A DNA stretch of 64,000 bases from the NCBI RefSeq assembly GCF_001552595.1, contig NZ_BCRM01000023.1, positions 1-64,000 on the forward strand, given 5' to 3'. The notes beneath the pieces are model-generated. The model worked only from the letters and a program-made list of their open reading frames with translations. It did no database searches and was not told where the DNA came from. Source of the stretch: Rhodococcus erythropolis NBRC 15567. Lineage in GTDB: Bacteria > Actinomycetota > Actinomycetes > Mycobacteriales > Mycobacteriaceae. Shown here in pieces: positions 41,601 through 49,030 of the stretch (the first letter of the stretch is position 1; every line of letters begins with the position of its first letter). The position numbers and the translations under genes are program-made.

Positions 41601-42746
41601 CTACGCCCCGAATCCCTCGGTGAAGGCGACTCGGTTGCGTTCCTCGTCCTCGCGTCGACGCTGATCTGCCAATTTCGCCACGACTTCGGACCCGAGGATC
41701 CCGCCGATGACCGCTCCCTCGCCGTCGACGGCAACGCCGATACCGGAAGGGGACGAGATTGCCGCATCGAGTGCTTGGCGTAGATCACCGCCGGGGGAGA
41801 ACAACGAACCACCGGCCGACGTCGACTGCGCGAGAGTGCGTCCCGAGCGCAGGCCTTCGACGCCCGTCACGTCGATCCATCCCTGCGGACTTCCGCTGTC
41901 CGTGACCACGAGAACCCACTCGCCCAATTCGAGACGCAGAGCCTTCAATTCGTTCTCGACGGCCGTGCGTACGGGGTGCAACGGAACCTCGTCGGCAGCG
42001 CGGAACGACAATCCCCGATATCCGCGATCGCGTCCGACAAATCCGGCGACAAAATCCGTTGCCGGTGCGGCCAACACGTCGCGAGGCGCCGCAACCTGCT
42101 GAAGCCGCCCGCCGGGACCGAAGACGGCAATGTGATCACCGAGTTTGACTGCCTCGTCGATGTCGTGGGTGACAAAGACGATCGTCTTCTTCAGTTCGCT
42201 TTGAAGACGGAGCATTTCGGTCTGCAGATCCTCACGTACCACCGGGTCGACGGCGCTGAAGGGCTCGTCCATCAACAGGATCGGCGGATCGGCAGCCAAT
42301 GCACGCGCAACTCCCACACGTTGTTGCTGCCCACCCGAGAGTTGCCCGGGATAGCGGGTGGCAAGGGAGATGTCCAGACCGACTCGTTCGAGGACCCCCA
42401 ACGCGGCTTTGCGCGCTGCGCGGCGGGACTCACCGCGCAGTACCGGAACTGTTGCGACGTTGTCGATCACGGTGCGATGCGGAAGCAAGCCGGCGTTCTG
42501 GATGACGTACCCGATGCCGAGACGCAGCTTCACCGCGTCGGTCTGGGCGATGTCACGACCGTCGACGAAGATCTTGCCCGACGTCGGTGTGATCATCCGG
42601 TTGATCATGCGCATCGACGTCGTCTTGCCGCACCCGGACGGCCCCACGAACACCGTGAACGACTCGGCCTCGATGGTGAGATCGAGACGGTCGACGGCGG
42701 TGGTGCCGTCCGGATACTGCTTGGTGACGCCCTCGAAGGTGATCAC
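41601..42746 (-). CDS. osmoprotectant ABC transporter ATPase, OpuCA type
   Basis: A 381-residue ATPase. It shows Walker A GPSGCGKTTSMRM, a Q-loop (GYVIQNAGLLPH), signature LSGGQQQRVGVARAL, Walker B ILLMDEPFSAVD and H-loop VTHDIDEA. The C-terminal ~130 residues hold a degenerate CBS-type pair that senses ionic strength in OpuA/OpuC systems. GTG start 4 nt after the binding-protein stop. Confidence 0.93.
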   Translation of the reverse strand: MITFEGVTKQYPDGTTAVDRLDLTIEAESFTVFVGPSGCGKTTSMRMINRMITPTSGKIFVDGRDIAQTDAVKLRLGIGYVIQNAGLLPHRTVIDNVATVPVLRGESRRAARKAALGVLERVGLDISLATRYPGQLSGGQQQRVGVARALAADPPILLMDEPFSAVDPVVREDLQTEMLRLQSELKKTIVFVTHDIDEAVKLGDHIAVFGPGGRLQQVAAPRDVLAAPATDFVAGFVGRDRGYRGLSFRAADEVPLHPVRTAVENELKALRLELGEWVLVVTDSGSPQGWIDVTGVEGLRSGRTLAQSTSAGGSLFSPGGDLRQALDAAISSPSGIGVAVDGEGAVIGGILGSEVVAKLADQRRREDEERNRVAFTEGFGA

Positions 42747-42750
42747 GTGA

Positions 42751-43689
42751 CTACGAGACCGGCTTGTCGAGGCCCTGCGCCGTCACCCACGCCTTGGCCG
42801 CCGCTGCCGGCTCCGTCTTGGTGTCGCCGGACACCTGGACGTTGAGTGCCAACAACTCTTCGGTGGTGAGCTTGGCGGACACCGCATCGAGGACTGTCTT
42901 CAACTTGTCGGAAGACTTCGACGCGCGCAGCACCGGCACCACGTTCTGAGCCGGGAAATTGTTCTTCGGGTCCTCGAGAACCACGAAGTTGTTTGCCGGG
43001 ATGGAGGCAGACGTCGTGAAGATGTTTGCCGCCGTGATGTCGCCGGACGAGAGAGCCTTCACTGTTGCCGGTCCACCGCCGTCGGCGATCGGGACGAAGT
43101 TGGCTGCCGAGATGTCGAGACCGTAATTGGACTTCAAACCGGGCAATCCGGCTGGACGTTCCTGGAACTCGGCCGGAGCGCCGAACTTGACCTCGGCGGA
43201 ATGCGGAGCCAGATCGGCGATCGTCTTCAGGTTCCACTTGTCAGCGGTTTCCTTCGTGACGACCACGGCGTCCTTGTCCTCGGCGGATGCAGGCGTCGCA
43301 ATTGCCAATTCCGACCCGAGAGCTGCGGGAAGAGCAGCGAGGACATCAGCGGAGCTGGTGGCCGTGCTGTCGGGATCCAAGTACTGCAGGAGATTTCCCG
43401 TGTAATCCGGAATGACGCTGATCGACCCGTCCTTGAGCGCCGGAATGTACGCCTCACGGCTGCCGACATTGAACGACGTGGACACATCGAACCCGTTGAC
43501 ACGCAGTGCTTCGGCGTAGATGTTGGCGATCGTCTCGGATTCGGTGAAGTTGGCGGAGCCGACGACAACCGCGTTGGGATCGCTGTTGGAGTCACCGTCA
43601 CTGCTACCGCACGCTGTCAGTGCAGTCAGAGAGACAACGGTTGCCGCGGCTACGAGCCAACGGTTGGAACGAAATCGTGAGGTGCGCAT
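42751..43689 (-). CDS. osmoprotectant-binding lipoprotein (OpuAC/ProX family)
   Basis: A 312-residue substrate-binding lipoprotein: basic N-terminus, signal helix and lipobox LTAC with Cys27. The mature part has VGSANFTESETIANIYAEAL and PDYTGNLLQYLDP, and PAQNVVPVLRAS near the C-terminus, as in betaine/choline/carnitine receptors. GGAAGGAC precedes the ATG by 5 nt. First gene of the operon. A divergent paralogue lies 200 bp away. Confidence 0.92.
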   Translation of the reverse strand: MRTSRFRSNRWLVAAATVVSLTALTACGSSDGDSNSDPNAVVVGSANFTESETIANIYAEALRVNGFDVSTSFNVGSREAYIPALKDGSISVIPDYTGNLLQYLDPDSTATSSADVLAALPAALGSELAIATPASAEDKDAVVVTKETADKWNLKTIADLAPHSAEVKFGAPAEFQERPAGLPGLKSNYGLDISAANFVPIADGGGPATVKALSSGDITAANIFTTSASIPANNFVVLEDPKNNFPAQNVVPVLRASKSSDKLKTVLDAVSAKLTTEELLALNVQVSGDTKTEPAAAAKAWVTAQGLDKPVS

Positions 43690-43705
43690 GAGCGTCCTTC
43701 CGGTT

Positions 43706-43732
43706 TTTCGGGCGTCCCGTGTTTCGGGCGTC
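43706..43732. repeat. 11-bp tandem direct repeat in the OpuC operon leader
   Basis: tttcgggcgtc occurs at 43706-43716 and 43722-43732 (period 16), 17-43 bp upstream of the binding-protein start on the minus strand. It could be a regulator half-site pair or a replication-slippage product. Confidence 0.45.
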
Positions 43733-43751
43733 GGAAACCATCCCCTTGTGG

Positions 43752-43773
43752 CGAAGCCACCCGAGTGGCTTCG
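43752..43773. other. perfect 9-bp stem-loop between divergent binding-protein genes
   Basis: cgaagccac (43752-43760) pairs with gtggcttcg (43765-43773), loop ccga. It lies midway between the two divergently read lipoprotein genes. It may be an operator dyad or a transcript-end structure. Confidence 0.45.
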
Positions 43774-43892
43774 ACGGCGCCGCCACCGAGTGGCTGCGTC
43801 AGGACTGGTTACCGCGCATCGCCCGACAAGTGTAACGATAGGTACCGACATGGCACGGTTTTCGATCCATGGGATTGGATGTGAGGATTTCG

Positions 43893-44777
43893 GTGAAGAG
43901 CACACGCACGAAGTATTCGACTGTTGTTGCAGCACTGATGGTCCTGCCAATTCTCAGCGGATGCGCAAACGGTGATTCGGTGGTAGAGAGCGCCGGAGCG
44001 GAGTCTCGTGACCAGATCGTGGTGGCTGCTGACGCATCAGTGGAGAGTTCGGTGTTGGCCGAGGTGTATTCGACGGTGCTCTCATCCTCCGGTCTGTCGG
44101 CTCGCGTCGAATCGGTGGGTGGAGGCAGAACCCAATCACTCGAGGCTCTGGACGCAGCGCGAGTCACCTTGGTGCCCGAGTTCACCGGTGCGCTGCTCGA
44201 TCACTACGACCCGTCATCCCCGGCCCGCAAGGCCGACGACGTCTTCGAAGCCTTGAGTCGCTCTCTGCCGGAGGGTCTTTCGGTCTCCGACTATGCGATG
44301 GCCGAAGATCGTGCGGTCCTCGCACTCGACACCGGATACGCACAGTCGTTGGGAGCGAAGACGATAGAAGCCTTTGCTCCTTCGTGTGCCGCGGCGACGC
44401 CGCTCGTCTCCGCGAGATTCGTCGAGGACGGGGCAGTGGAACAGTTGGCCGAGGGCGCCGAGTGTGTCTTCGCCGGTGTCGATCAGGCAACGCCGGCAGA
44501 CGTACCCGGTGCACAGGTATTCGGAACCACGACGCTGTCAGCGCTGGCACAATCCGATGCCGTCACAGTGCTCGCTGATTCGAATCACGTTCTGGCTGCG
44601 CAGAATGTCGTTCCGCTCTTTCGAGCGGGCGTACTGGGAGATTCGGCTGTCAAGGCGCTCAGCGTCGTTGCGGGTGAACTGTCCACCACCGATCTCGCCG
44701 CAATGATCGAGCAGGTGCGGACCGGCAAGGCGTCAGCCCCGGAAGTGGCCCGAACCTGGTGGGACACCCGTCAGTGA
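43893..44777 (+). CDS. second OpuAC-like binding lipoprotein, divergent paralogue
   Basis: A 294-residue lipoprotein: signal peptide KSTRTKYSTVVAALMVLPILSGC with Cys24 in the lipobox, in pieces. It shares with the operon's receptor VPEFTGALLDHYDP (against PDYTGNLLQYLDP) and AAQNVVPLFRAG near the C-terminus, but the rest is diverged. GTG 43893 is favoured by AGGAT upstream and signal-peptide shape; GTG 43881 and ATG 43869 are alternatives. No own ATPase or permease follows, so it may share the OpuC channel. A 20-bp repeat spans its stop. Confidence 0.8.
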   Translation: MKSTRTKYSTVVAALMVLPILSGCANGDSVVESAGAESRDQIVVAADASVESSVLAEVYSTVLSSSGLSARVESVGGGRTQSLEALDAARVTLVPEFTGALLDHYDPSSPARKADDVFEALSRSLPEGLSVSDYAMAEDRAVLALDTGYAQSLGAKTIEAFAPSCAAATPLVSARFVEDGAVEQLAEGAECVFAGVDQATPADVPGAQVFGTTTLSALAQSDAVTVLADSNHVLAAQNVVPLFRAGVLGDSAVKALSVVAGELSTTDLAAMIEQVRTGKASAPEVARTWWDTRQ

Positions 44778-44807
44778 CATGGACGGAGTGGGCCACCCGT
44801 CAGTGAC
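44759..44807. repeat. 20-bp duplication covering the stops of two convergent genes
   Basis: Positions 44759-44778 recur at 44788-44807 with one mismatch (period 29). The left copy holds the lipoprotein stop on the plus strand, the right copy the esterase stop on the minus strand. The unit contains gtcagtgac, which has TGA on both strands. Confidence 0.85.
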
Positions 44808-45741
44808 TGTTCGATCCCACTGCTGAACTCGAATCATCCTTGGCACGAATCAGTTTCGATGCGATGAACTGGCCGAGGTCGGCAACGGCGTCTGCTGCTT
44901 CCTTCACCAGTGACGCCTGTGCGTGAGCCACGTGCCACAGTCGTGCGTACTCCACCAGGGACACGTCGACGCCGGCAGCGGAGAGCTTGTCGGTGAACGT
45001 CATGATCTGCGGGTAGAGGACCTCCTCGGAACCGACGTGAATCCTGGTGGGCGGCAACCCGTCGAGCTTGCCGTGCATCGGCGCGTAGCCAGGATCAGTA
45101 CGGTCGCCGCCGGCAAGGTAAGCGTCGGCGGCATCGAAGGACCAAGCTGTGTTGACCACCAGGTCGGCCTTTTTGGTAGCACCCCGATCGCCGGGATCGA
45201 CCCACGGCGAGATCAGTGCGAGCGCGCCGGGGGTCACGCCGTGACGCTCGATCAGACGCAGAGCGGTCGCCGCGGCCAGACCGCCACCGGCCGAATCGCC
45301 GGCAATGGCAACGCGGTCTTCCGAATAGTCGAACTCGGTGACCAACTGCATGAAGGCTGAGACCGCGTCGTCGAGAGCGGCGGGATACGGATTCTCCGGC
45401 GCGAGACGGTAGTCCAAGGTGAAGACCGCACTGGACGACTCACGGGCGAGATGAGCTGCGAGAGAACGGTGTGTGGCCAGCGAACCCAGCGTGTACGCCC
45501 CGCCATGCAGGTAGAGAACTGCGGTGGGGCGCTCGGTTGCGCCGACGGTGATCTTCTCAGCCGGTCGGCAAGCCAGCTCCAGCGGGCGCACGACGGCGCC
45601 CGCTGGAACCTGCTGTAGCGGTGCCCCGGCCTCGAGCAACAGACGTTGAATCCGATACGGCAGCCGCGAGTTGAAAGCCAGACGGAAGTACGGCTTCAAC
45701 AAGAATGCGACCACGGGCAGCGGAAGGGTGAACGTGCTCAC
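44800..45741 (-). CDS. HSL-family alpha/beta-hydrolase (carboxylesterase)
   Basis: A 313-residue esterase. The oxyanion-hole HGGAY is at residues 79-83, nucleophile Ser150 lies in GDSAGGG and a C-terminal His in LWHVAHAQ. The acidic triad position, usually Asp, appears as Glu in VGSEEVLYP. It is in a minus-strand cassette with an SDR and a Baeyer-Villiger monooxygenase, where an esterase would split the product ester or lactone. GTG start. A 63-bp gap with a tandem repeat separates it from the SDR gene. Confidence 0.88.
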   Translation of the reverse strand: MSTFTLPLPVVAFLLKPYFRLAFNSRLPYRIQRLLLEAGAPLQQVPAGAVVRPLELACRPAEKITVGATERPTAVLYLHGGAYTLGSLATHRSLAAHLARESSSAVFTLDYRLAPENPYPAALDDAVSAFMQLVTEFDYSEDRVAIAGDSAGGGLAAATALRLIERHGVTPGALALISPWVDPGDRGATKKADLVVNTAWSFDAADAYLAGGDRTDPGYAPMHGKLDGLPPTRIHVGSEEVLYPQIMTFTDKLSAAGVDVSLVEYARLWHVAHAQASLVKEAADAVADLGQFIASKLIRAKDDSSSAVGSNSH

Positions 45742-45772
45742 CGGCAGGGCTCCTGACTCTTTATGCGAACTG

Positions 45773-45804
45773 CGCTGTGAAACGAACGACGCTGTGAAAC
45801 GAAC
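45773..45804. repeat. 15-bp tandem repeat (period 17) abutting the SDR stop
   Basis: cgctgtgaaacgaac at 45773-45787 and again at 45790-45804, perfect. On the minus strand the second unit begins directly after the SDR TGA (45805-45807). Confidence 0.85.
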
Positions 45805-46635
45805 TCAGCTGGACTTGGGCATCATTCGGCCGGCGACGATCGCGACGATGCGCTGGTAGCCCGATCCTACGAGGCGAACCCAGGCGTCGAGTGCGATTGC
45901 GTCCATCCCGATGAGAACTCGCGGCTTGCTCTTGCGAACACCGTTGACGATCGTCTTGGCGGCGTCCTCCGGAGTGGTGCGCGCGAGCTTGCGGTCGAAG
46001 AACTCGGAGAAGACCGCAAGATCTTCACCCGGGCCTGCGGTGGCGTTGCGTGCGATGGCGGTCTTGATTCCGCCCGGGTGCACACAGGTCACCTTCACCG
46101 GGTGCTTGGCGATCAGCATTTCCTGGCGAAGCGACTCGGTGAAACCGCGAACGGCGAACTTGGCCGAGTTGTAGGCGCTCTGACCCGGCATCGACAGCAG
46201 ACCGAAGAGGCTCGACACGTTCACGATGTGCCCGTCACCGGAGGCGATGACGTGGGGAAGGAATGCCTTGGTGCCGTTGACAACTCCCCAGAAGTCGACG
46301 TCCATGACACGTTCGAAGTCCTTGAACTCGGACTTCTCGAAGGTGCCGTGGTACGCGATTCCGGCGTTGTTGTAGATCTGGTTGACCTTGCCGAAATGGG
46401 CGACAACCGCGTCGGCGTACTCGAGAACCGCTTCACGCTGGGTGACGTCGAGATGGTCCGACTTCACCTCGGCGCCGATGGCCTCCACCAGACGGGCTGT
46501 CTCGGCGAGCCCGACGGTGTCCACGTCGGAGATCGCCAACTTGGCGCCCTGGCCGGCCAGGTTCAGTGCGAGTGCGCGACCGATGCCCGATCCCGCTCCG
46601 GTGATGACTACGACCTTGCCTGCAAAATCACTCAT
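45805..46635 (-). CDS. short-chain dehydrogenase/reductase
   Basis: A 276-residue classical SDR with the Rossmann motif TGAGSGIG (residues 12-19), NNAG at 89-92, and catalytic Ser141 (NVSS), Tyr155 and Lys159 (YNSAK). It interconverts alcohol and ketone with NAD(P). Its ATG overlaps the monooxygenase stop (ATGA), so it is co-translated; the pair can turn an alcohol into a ketone and then an ester. Confidence 0.9.
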   Translation of the reverse strand: MSDFAGKVVVITGAGSGIGRALALNLAGQGAKLAISDVDTVGLAETARLVEAIGAEVKSDHLDVTQREAVLEYADAVVAHFGKVNQIYNNAGIAYHGTFEKSEFKDFERVMDVDFWGVVNGTKAFLPHVIASGDGHIVNVSSLFGLLSMPGQSAYNSAKFAVRGFTESLRQEMLIAKHPVKVTCVHPGGIKTAIARNATAGPGEDLAVFSEFFDRKLARTTPEDAAKTIVNGVRKSKPRVLIGMDAIALDAWVRLVGSGYQRIVAIVAGRMMPKSS

Positions 46636-48206
46636 TGTGCTACTGCCTTCTCGTCGTCGAGGTCGATCTGTGAAGTGGTGGCGGTGCCGACGGCGCCGAG
46701 ATCCGAGGTGGCGACGCTGCGGTATGCCGCGAGGTCGAAATGCTTGGTGGCATTGCGGAACTGGAAGGTGAAGCCAGGCCACAGGGTTGTGTTGTTTCCG
46801 TGCTTGTCCATGTACCAGCTGGCGCAACCACCGTTGTTCCACACGCTCTTGGACATAGCTGCCTGCAGGTCCTTGTTGTACTTGTCCTGCTTGTCCTTGC
46901 GCACCTCGATGGTGCCGATGTCGTACTTGTCGATGGTGGCGATCGCGTCGACCAGGTAGTTGATCTGCGACTCGATCATGAAGACCATCGACGAATGTCC
47001 GAGGCCGGTGTTGGGGCCGACCAGGAAGAACATGTTGGGGAAGTTGGCAACTGCGGCGCCCTTGTATCCCTGCATGCCGGTCTCTTCGAAGACCTCGGCG
47101 AGCGAGCGTCCGTCCTTGCCGAAGATTCCCGCGAAGGTGGGGGAGTCGGTGACGTGGAATCCGGTCGCAACGACGATGGCATCGATCTCACGGGTGGTGC
47201 CGGTCTTCGAGACGATCCCGTTGGCGGTGACCTCCTCGATGCCTTCGGTCACCAGGTCGACATTGTCCTGGGCGAGGGTGGGGAAGTAGTTGTTCGAGAT
47301 CAGCATGCGCTTGCAGCCGATCTGGAAGTTGGGCATGACCTTCTTACGAAGATCCTTGTCCTTGATCTGAGCCTTCAGGTGACGCTCGGCGGCGAACTGC
47401 AGCGGCTTCATGAAGACCGGCGCCTTGGCCAGGCCGACGACCTGCGTCTCTCGCATCCAGTAGATACCGGTGCGGCACAACTTCTGGAAGCCGGGGAGGT
47501 ACTTGAACGCGAGATGCTCGATCTTGGTGTACTCGCGGTCTGCGCGGGGCAGGATCCACGGCGCCGTGCGCTGGTACACGTCGAGGTGTGAGACCTTCTT
47601 GCCGATAGCGGGCACGATCTGGATGGCGGAGGCGCCGGTTCCGATGACGGCCACGCGCTTGCCCGTCAGATCGGCATCGTGGTTCCAGCGCGAGGAGTGG
47701 AAGATTTCGCCCTTGAATCCGTCGATGCCCTTGATGTCCGGAAGTGAAGGCTCACACAGTGCGCCGACGGCCGAGACGACGATCTTTGCGACGAATTCAC
47801 CCTTGTTGGTGCTGACGTGCCACTGAGCCGACGACTCGTCCCAGCGGGCTGAGAGAACGTCGCAGTCGAAGATGTGCTTGTCGAGCACCTTGTGGCGGTT
47901 GGCCACCGACTGGATGTACTTGTAGATCTCGGGCTGGGTGGAGAAGGAGCGCGTCCACTCCGGATTGAGTGCAAAAGAGTACGAGTACAAATGCGACGGC
48001 ACGTCACACGCGGCGCCCGGGTAGCTGTTGTCACGCCAGGTTCCACCGACGTCGTTGCCGCGCTCGAGAACGACATAGTCGGTGATGCCGGCCTGTGCCA
48101 GTTTGATCGCCGCACCGAGACCGGCGAAACCGCTGCCGATGATCAGTGTGCCGACGTGGCGAGTATCCGCGGCAGGTGCTGAGGTATCTGTAACTGGAAG
48201 ACTCAT
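46632..48206 (-). CDS. flavin-containing Baeyer-Villiger monooxygenase
   Basis: A 524-residue class B flavoprotein monooxygenase. The FAD-binding GSGFAG is at residues 24-29, the BVMO fingerprint F-x-G-x3-H-x3-W at 164-174 (FKGEIFHSSRW), and a second NADPH-binding GTGASA near 190. It inserts oxygen next to ketones to give esters or lactones. It heads the cassette with SDR and esterase, divergent from a TetR gene. The arrangement recalls the mycobacterial mymA and ethA-ethR loci. Confidence 0.92.
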   Translation of the reverse strand: MSLPVTDTSAPAADTRHVGTLIIGSGFAGLGAAIKLAQAGITDYVVLERGNDVGGTWRDNSYPGAACDVPSHLYSYSFALNPEWTRSFSTQPEIYKYIQSVANRHKVLDKHIFDCDVLSARWDESSAQWHVSTNKGEFVAKIVVSAVGALCEPSLPDIKGIDGFKGEIFHSSRWNHDADLTGKRVAVIGTGASAIQIVPAIGKKVSHLDVYQRTAPWILPRADREYTKIEHLAFKYLPGFQKLCRTGIYWMRETQVVGLAKAPVFMKPLQFAAERHLKAQIKDKDLRKKVMPNFQIGCKRMLISNNYFPTLAQDNVDLVTEGIEEVTANGIVSKTGTTREIDAIVVATGFHVTDSPTFAGIFGKDGRSLAEVFEETGMQGYKGAAVANFPNMFFLVGPNTGLGHSSMVFMIESQINYLVDAIATIDKYDIGTIEVRKDKQDKYNKDLQAAMSKSVWNNGGCASWYMDKHGNNTTLWPGFTFQFRNATKHFDLAAYRSVATSDLGAVGTATTSQIDLDDEKAVAQ

Positions 48207-48225
48207 GTAGGGAACGATATGCCTT

Positions 48226-48274
48226 TATTGAGTCACGGTCAATAGCTTATTGACGGATATTCAGTAGTCTATTG
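48226..48274. promoter_or_regulatory. palindromic operator cluster between monooxygenase and tetR
   Basis: A perfect dyad gtcaata-gct-tattgac (48238-48254) is flanked by further half-sites tattga (48226-48231) and ctattg (48269-48274). The cluster lies in the 71-bp divergent region and is the likely binding site of the adjacent TetR protein, controlling both directions. Confidence 0.7.
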
Positions 48275-48277
48275 GGC

Positions 48278-48907
48278 ATGGACGCAGTAAAGCGAACGCG
48301 GCTCGACCCTGCGCAACGCCGAGCGCAACTCATCGACCTCGGGGCGCGCATGCTGGCCGAACGGCCGCTCGAGCAGATTTCCGTCGAGGACATCGCCGAT
48401 CAAGCGGGGGTGTCGCGTGGGCTTCTGTTCCACTACTTCGCGTCGAAAAGCGAGTTCCATCTCGCCATCGTCCGACACAGCAGTGAACAGATGCTCCAGC
48501 GCACCGAGCCGAGTCAGTCGGACGATCCGATGCTCACCCTCCGCTCGGTGCTGGCGTCGTACGTCGACTACGTGACCGAGAACCGCAATACCTACGTCTC
48601 GCTGCTCCGGGGGACCGCCAGCGGGGATCCGCAGATGCGTGAGGTGTTCGAGCAGACTCGCGACATCATGGCCAAGAGAACCCTCGATCAGCTCCCCAAG
48701 ATCGGCCTGACTCGAACGCCTCAGGTGGAGTTGGCGGTTCGCGGTTGGATCGCGTTTGTCGAGGAAGCCACCATCAGTTGGCTCCGCGCACCCGCCATCA
48801 CCCGCGAGGAACTGATCGACCTGACGGTTCAGTCGTTGCCCGCGTTGGCACTGGCCGCCGTCGGCTTCGATGCCGGGCCGGATCTGGGTCTGCTGCAATC
48901 GAATTGA
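48278..48907 (+). CDS. TetR-family transcriptional regulator
   Basis: A 209-residue repressor. The N-terminal helix-turn-helix domain has QISVEDIADQAGVSRGLLFHYFASKSEFHLA (in pieces, residues about 30-60), followed by a ligand-binding helical domain. ATG chosen; a TTG two codons earlier is possible. It is divergent from the monooxygenase across an operator cluster, so it probably represses the cassette and itself until a ketone or acid ligand appears. Confidence 0.92.
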   Translation: MDAVKRTRLDPAQRRAQLIDLGARMLAERPLEQISVEDIADQAGVSRGLLFHYFASKSEFHLAIVRHSSEQMLQRTEPSQSDDPMLTLRSVLASYVDYVTENRNTYVSLLRGTASGDPQMREVFEQTRDIMAKRTLDQLPKIGLTRTPQVELAVRGWIAFVEEATISWLRAPAITREELIDLTVQSLPALALAAVGFDAGPDLGLLQSN

Positions 48908-48920
48908 CGTGAACGCAGAA

Positions 48921-48962
48921 AGGCCGAGCCCCACACTCCTTGCGGAATGTGGGGCCCGGCCT
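48921..48962. terminator. bidirectional hairpin terminator between tetR and kgd
   Basis: aggccgagccccaca (48921-48935) pairs with 48948-48962 with one mismatch, loop 12 nt, between convergent genes. Confidence 0.8.
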
Positions 48963-48981
48963 CGAGTAACTCTGTGTCAGA

Positions 48982-49030
48982 TCAGTTGGTCGGCAGGAAC
49001 GCCACTGCTCAGTTGGTCGGCAGGAACGCC
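48982..49030 (-). repeat. 22-bp perfect duplication spanning the kgd stop (period 27)
   Basis: tcagttggtcggcaggaacg plus cc occurs at 48982-49003 and 49009-49030. On the minus strand kgd ends AFLPTN-stop; 27 nt later, in the same frame, AFLPTN-stop is encoded again (AVAFLPTN between the stops). Confidence 0.92.
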
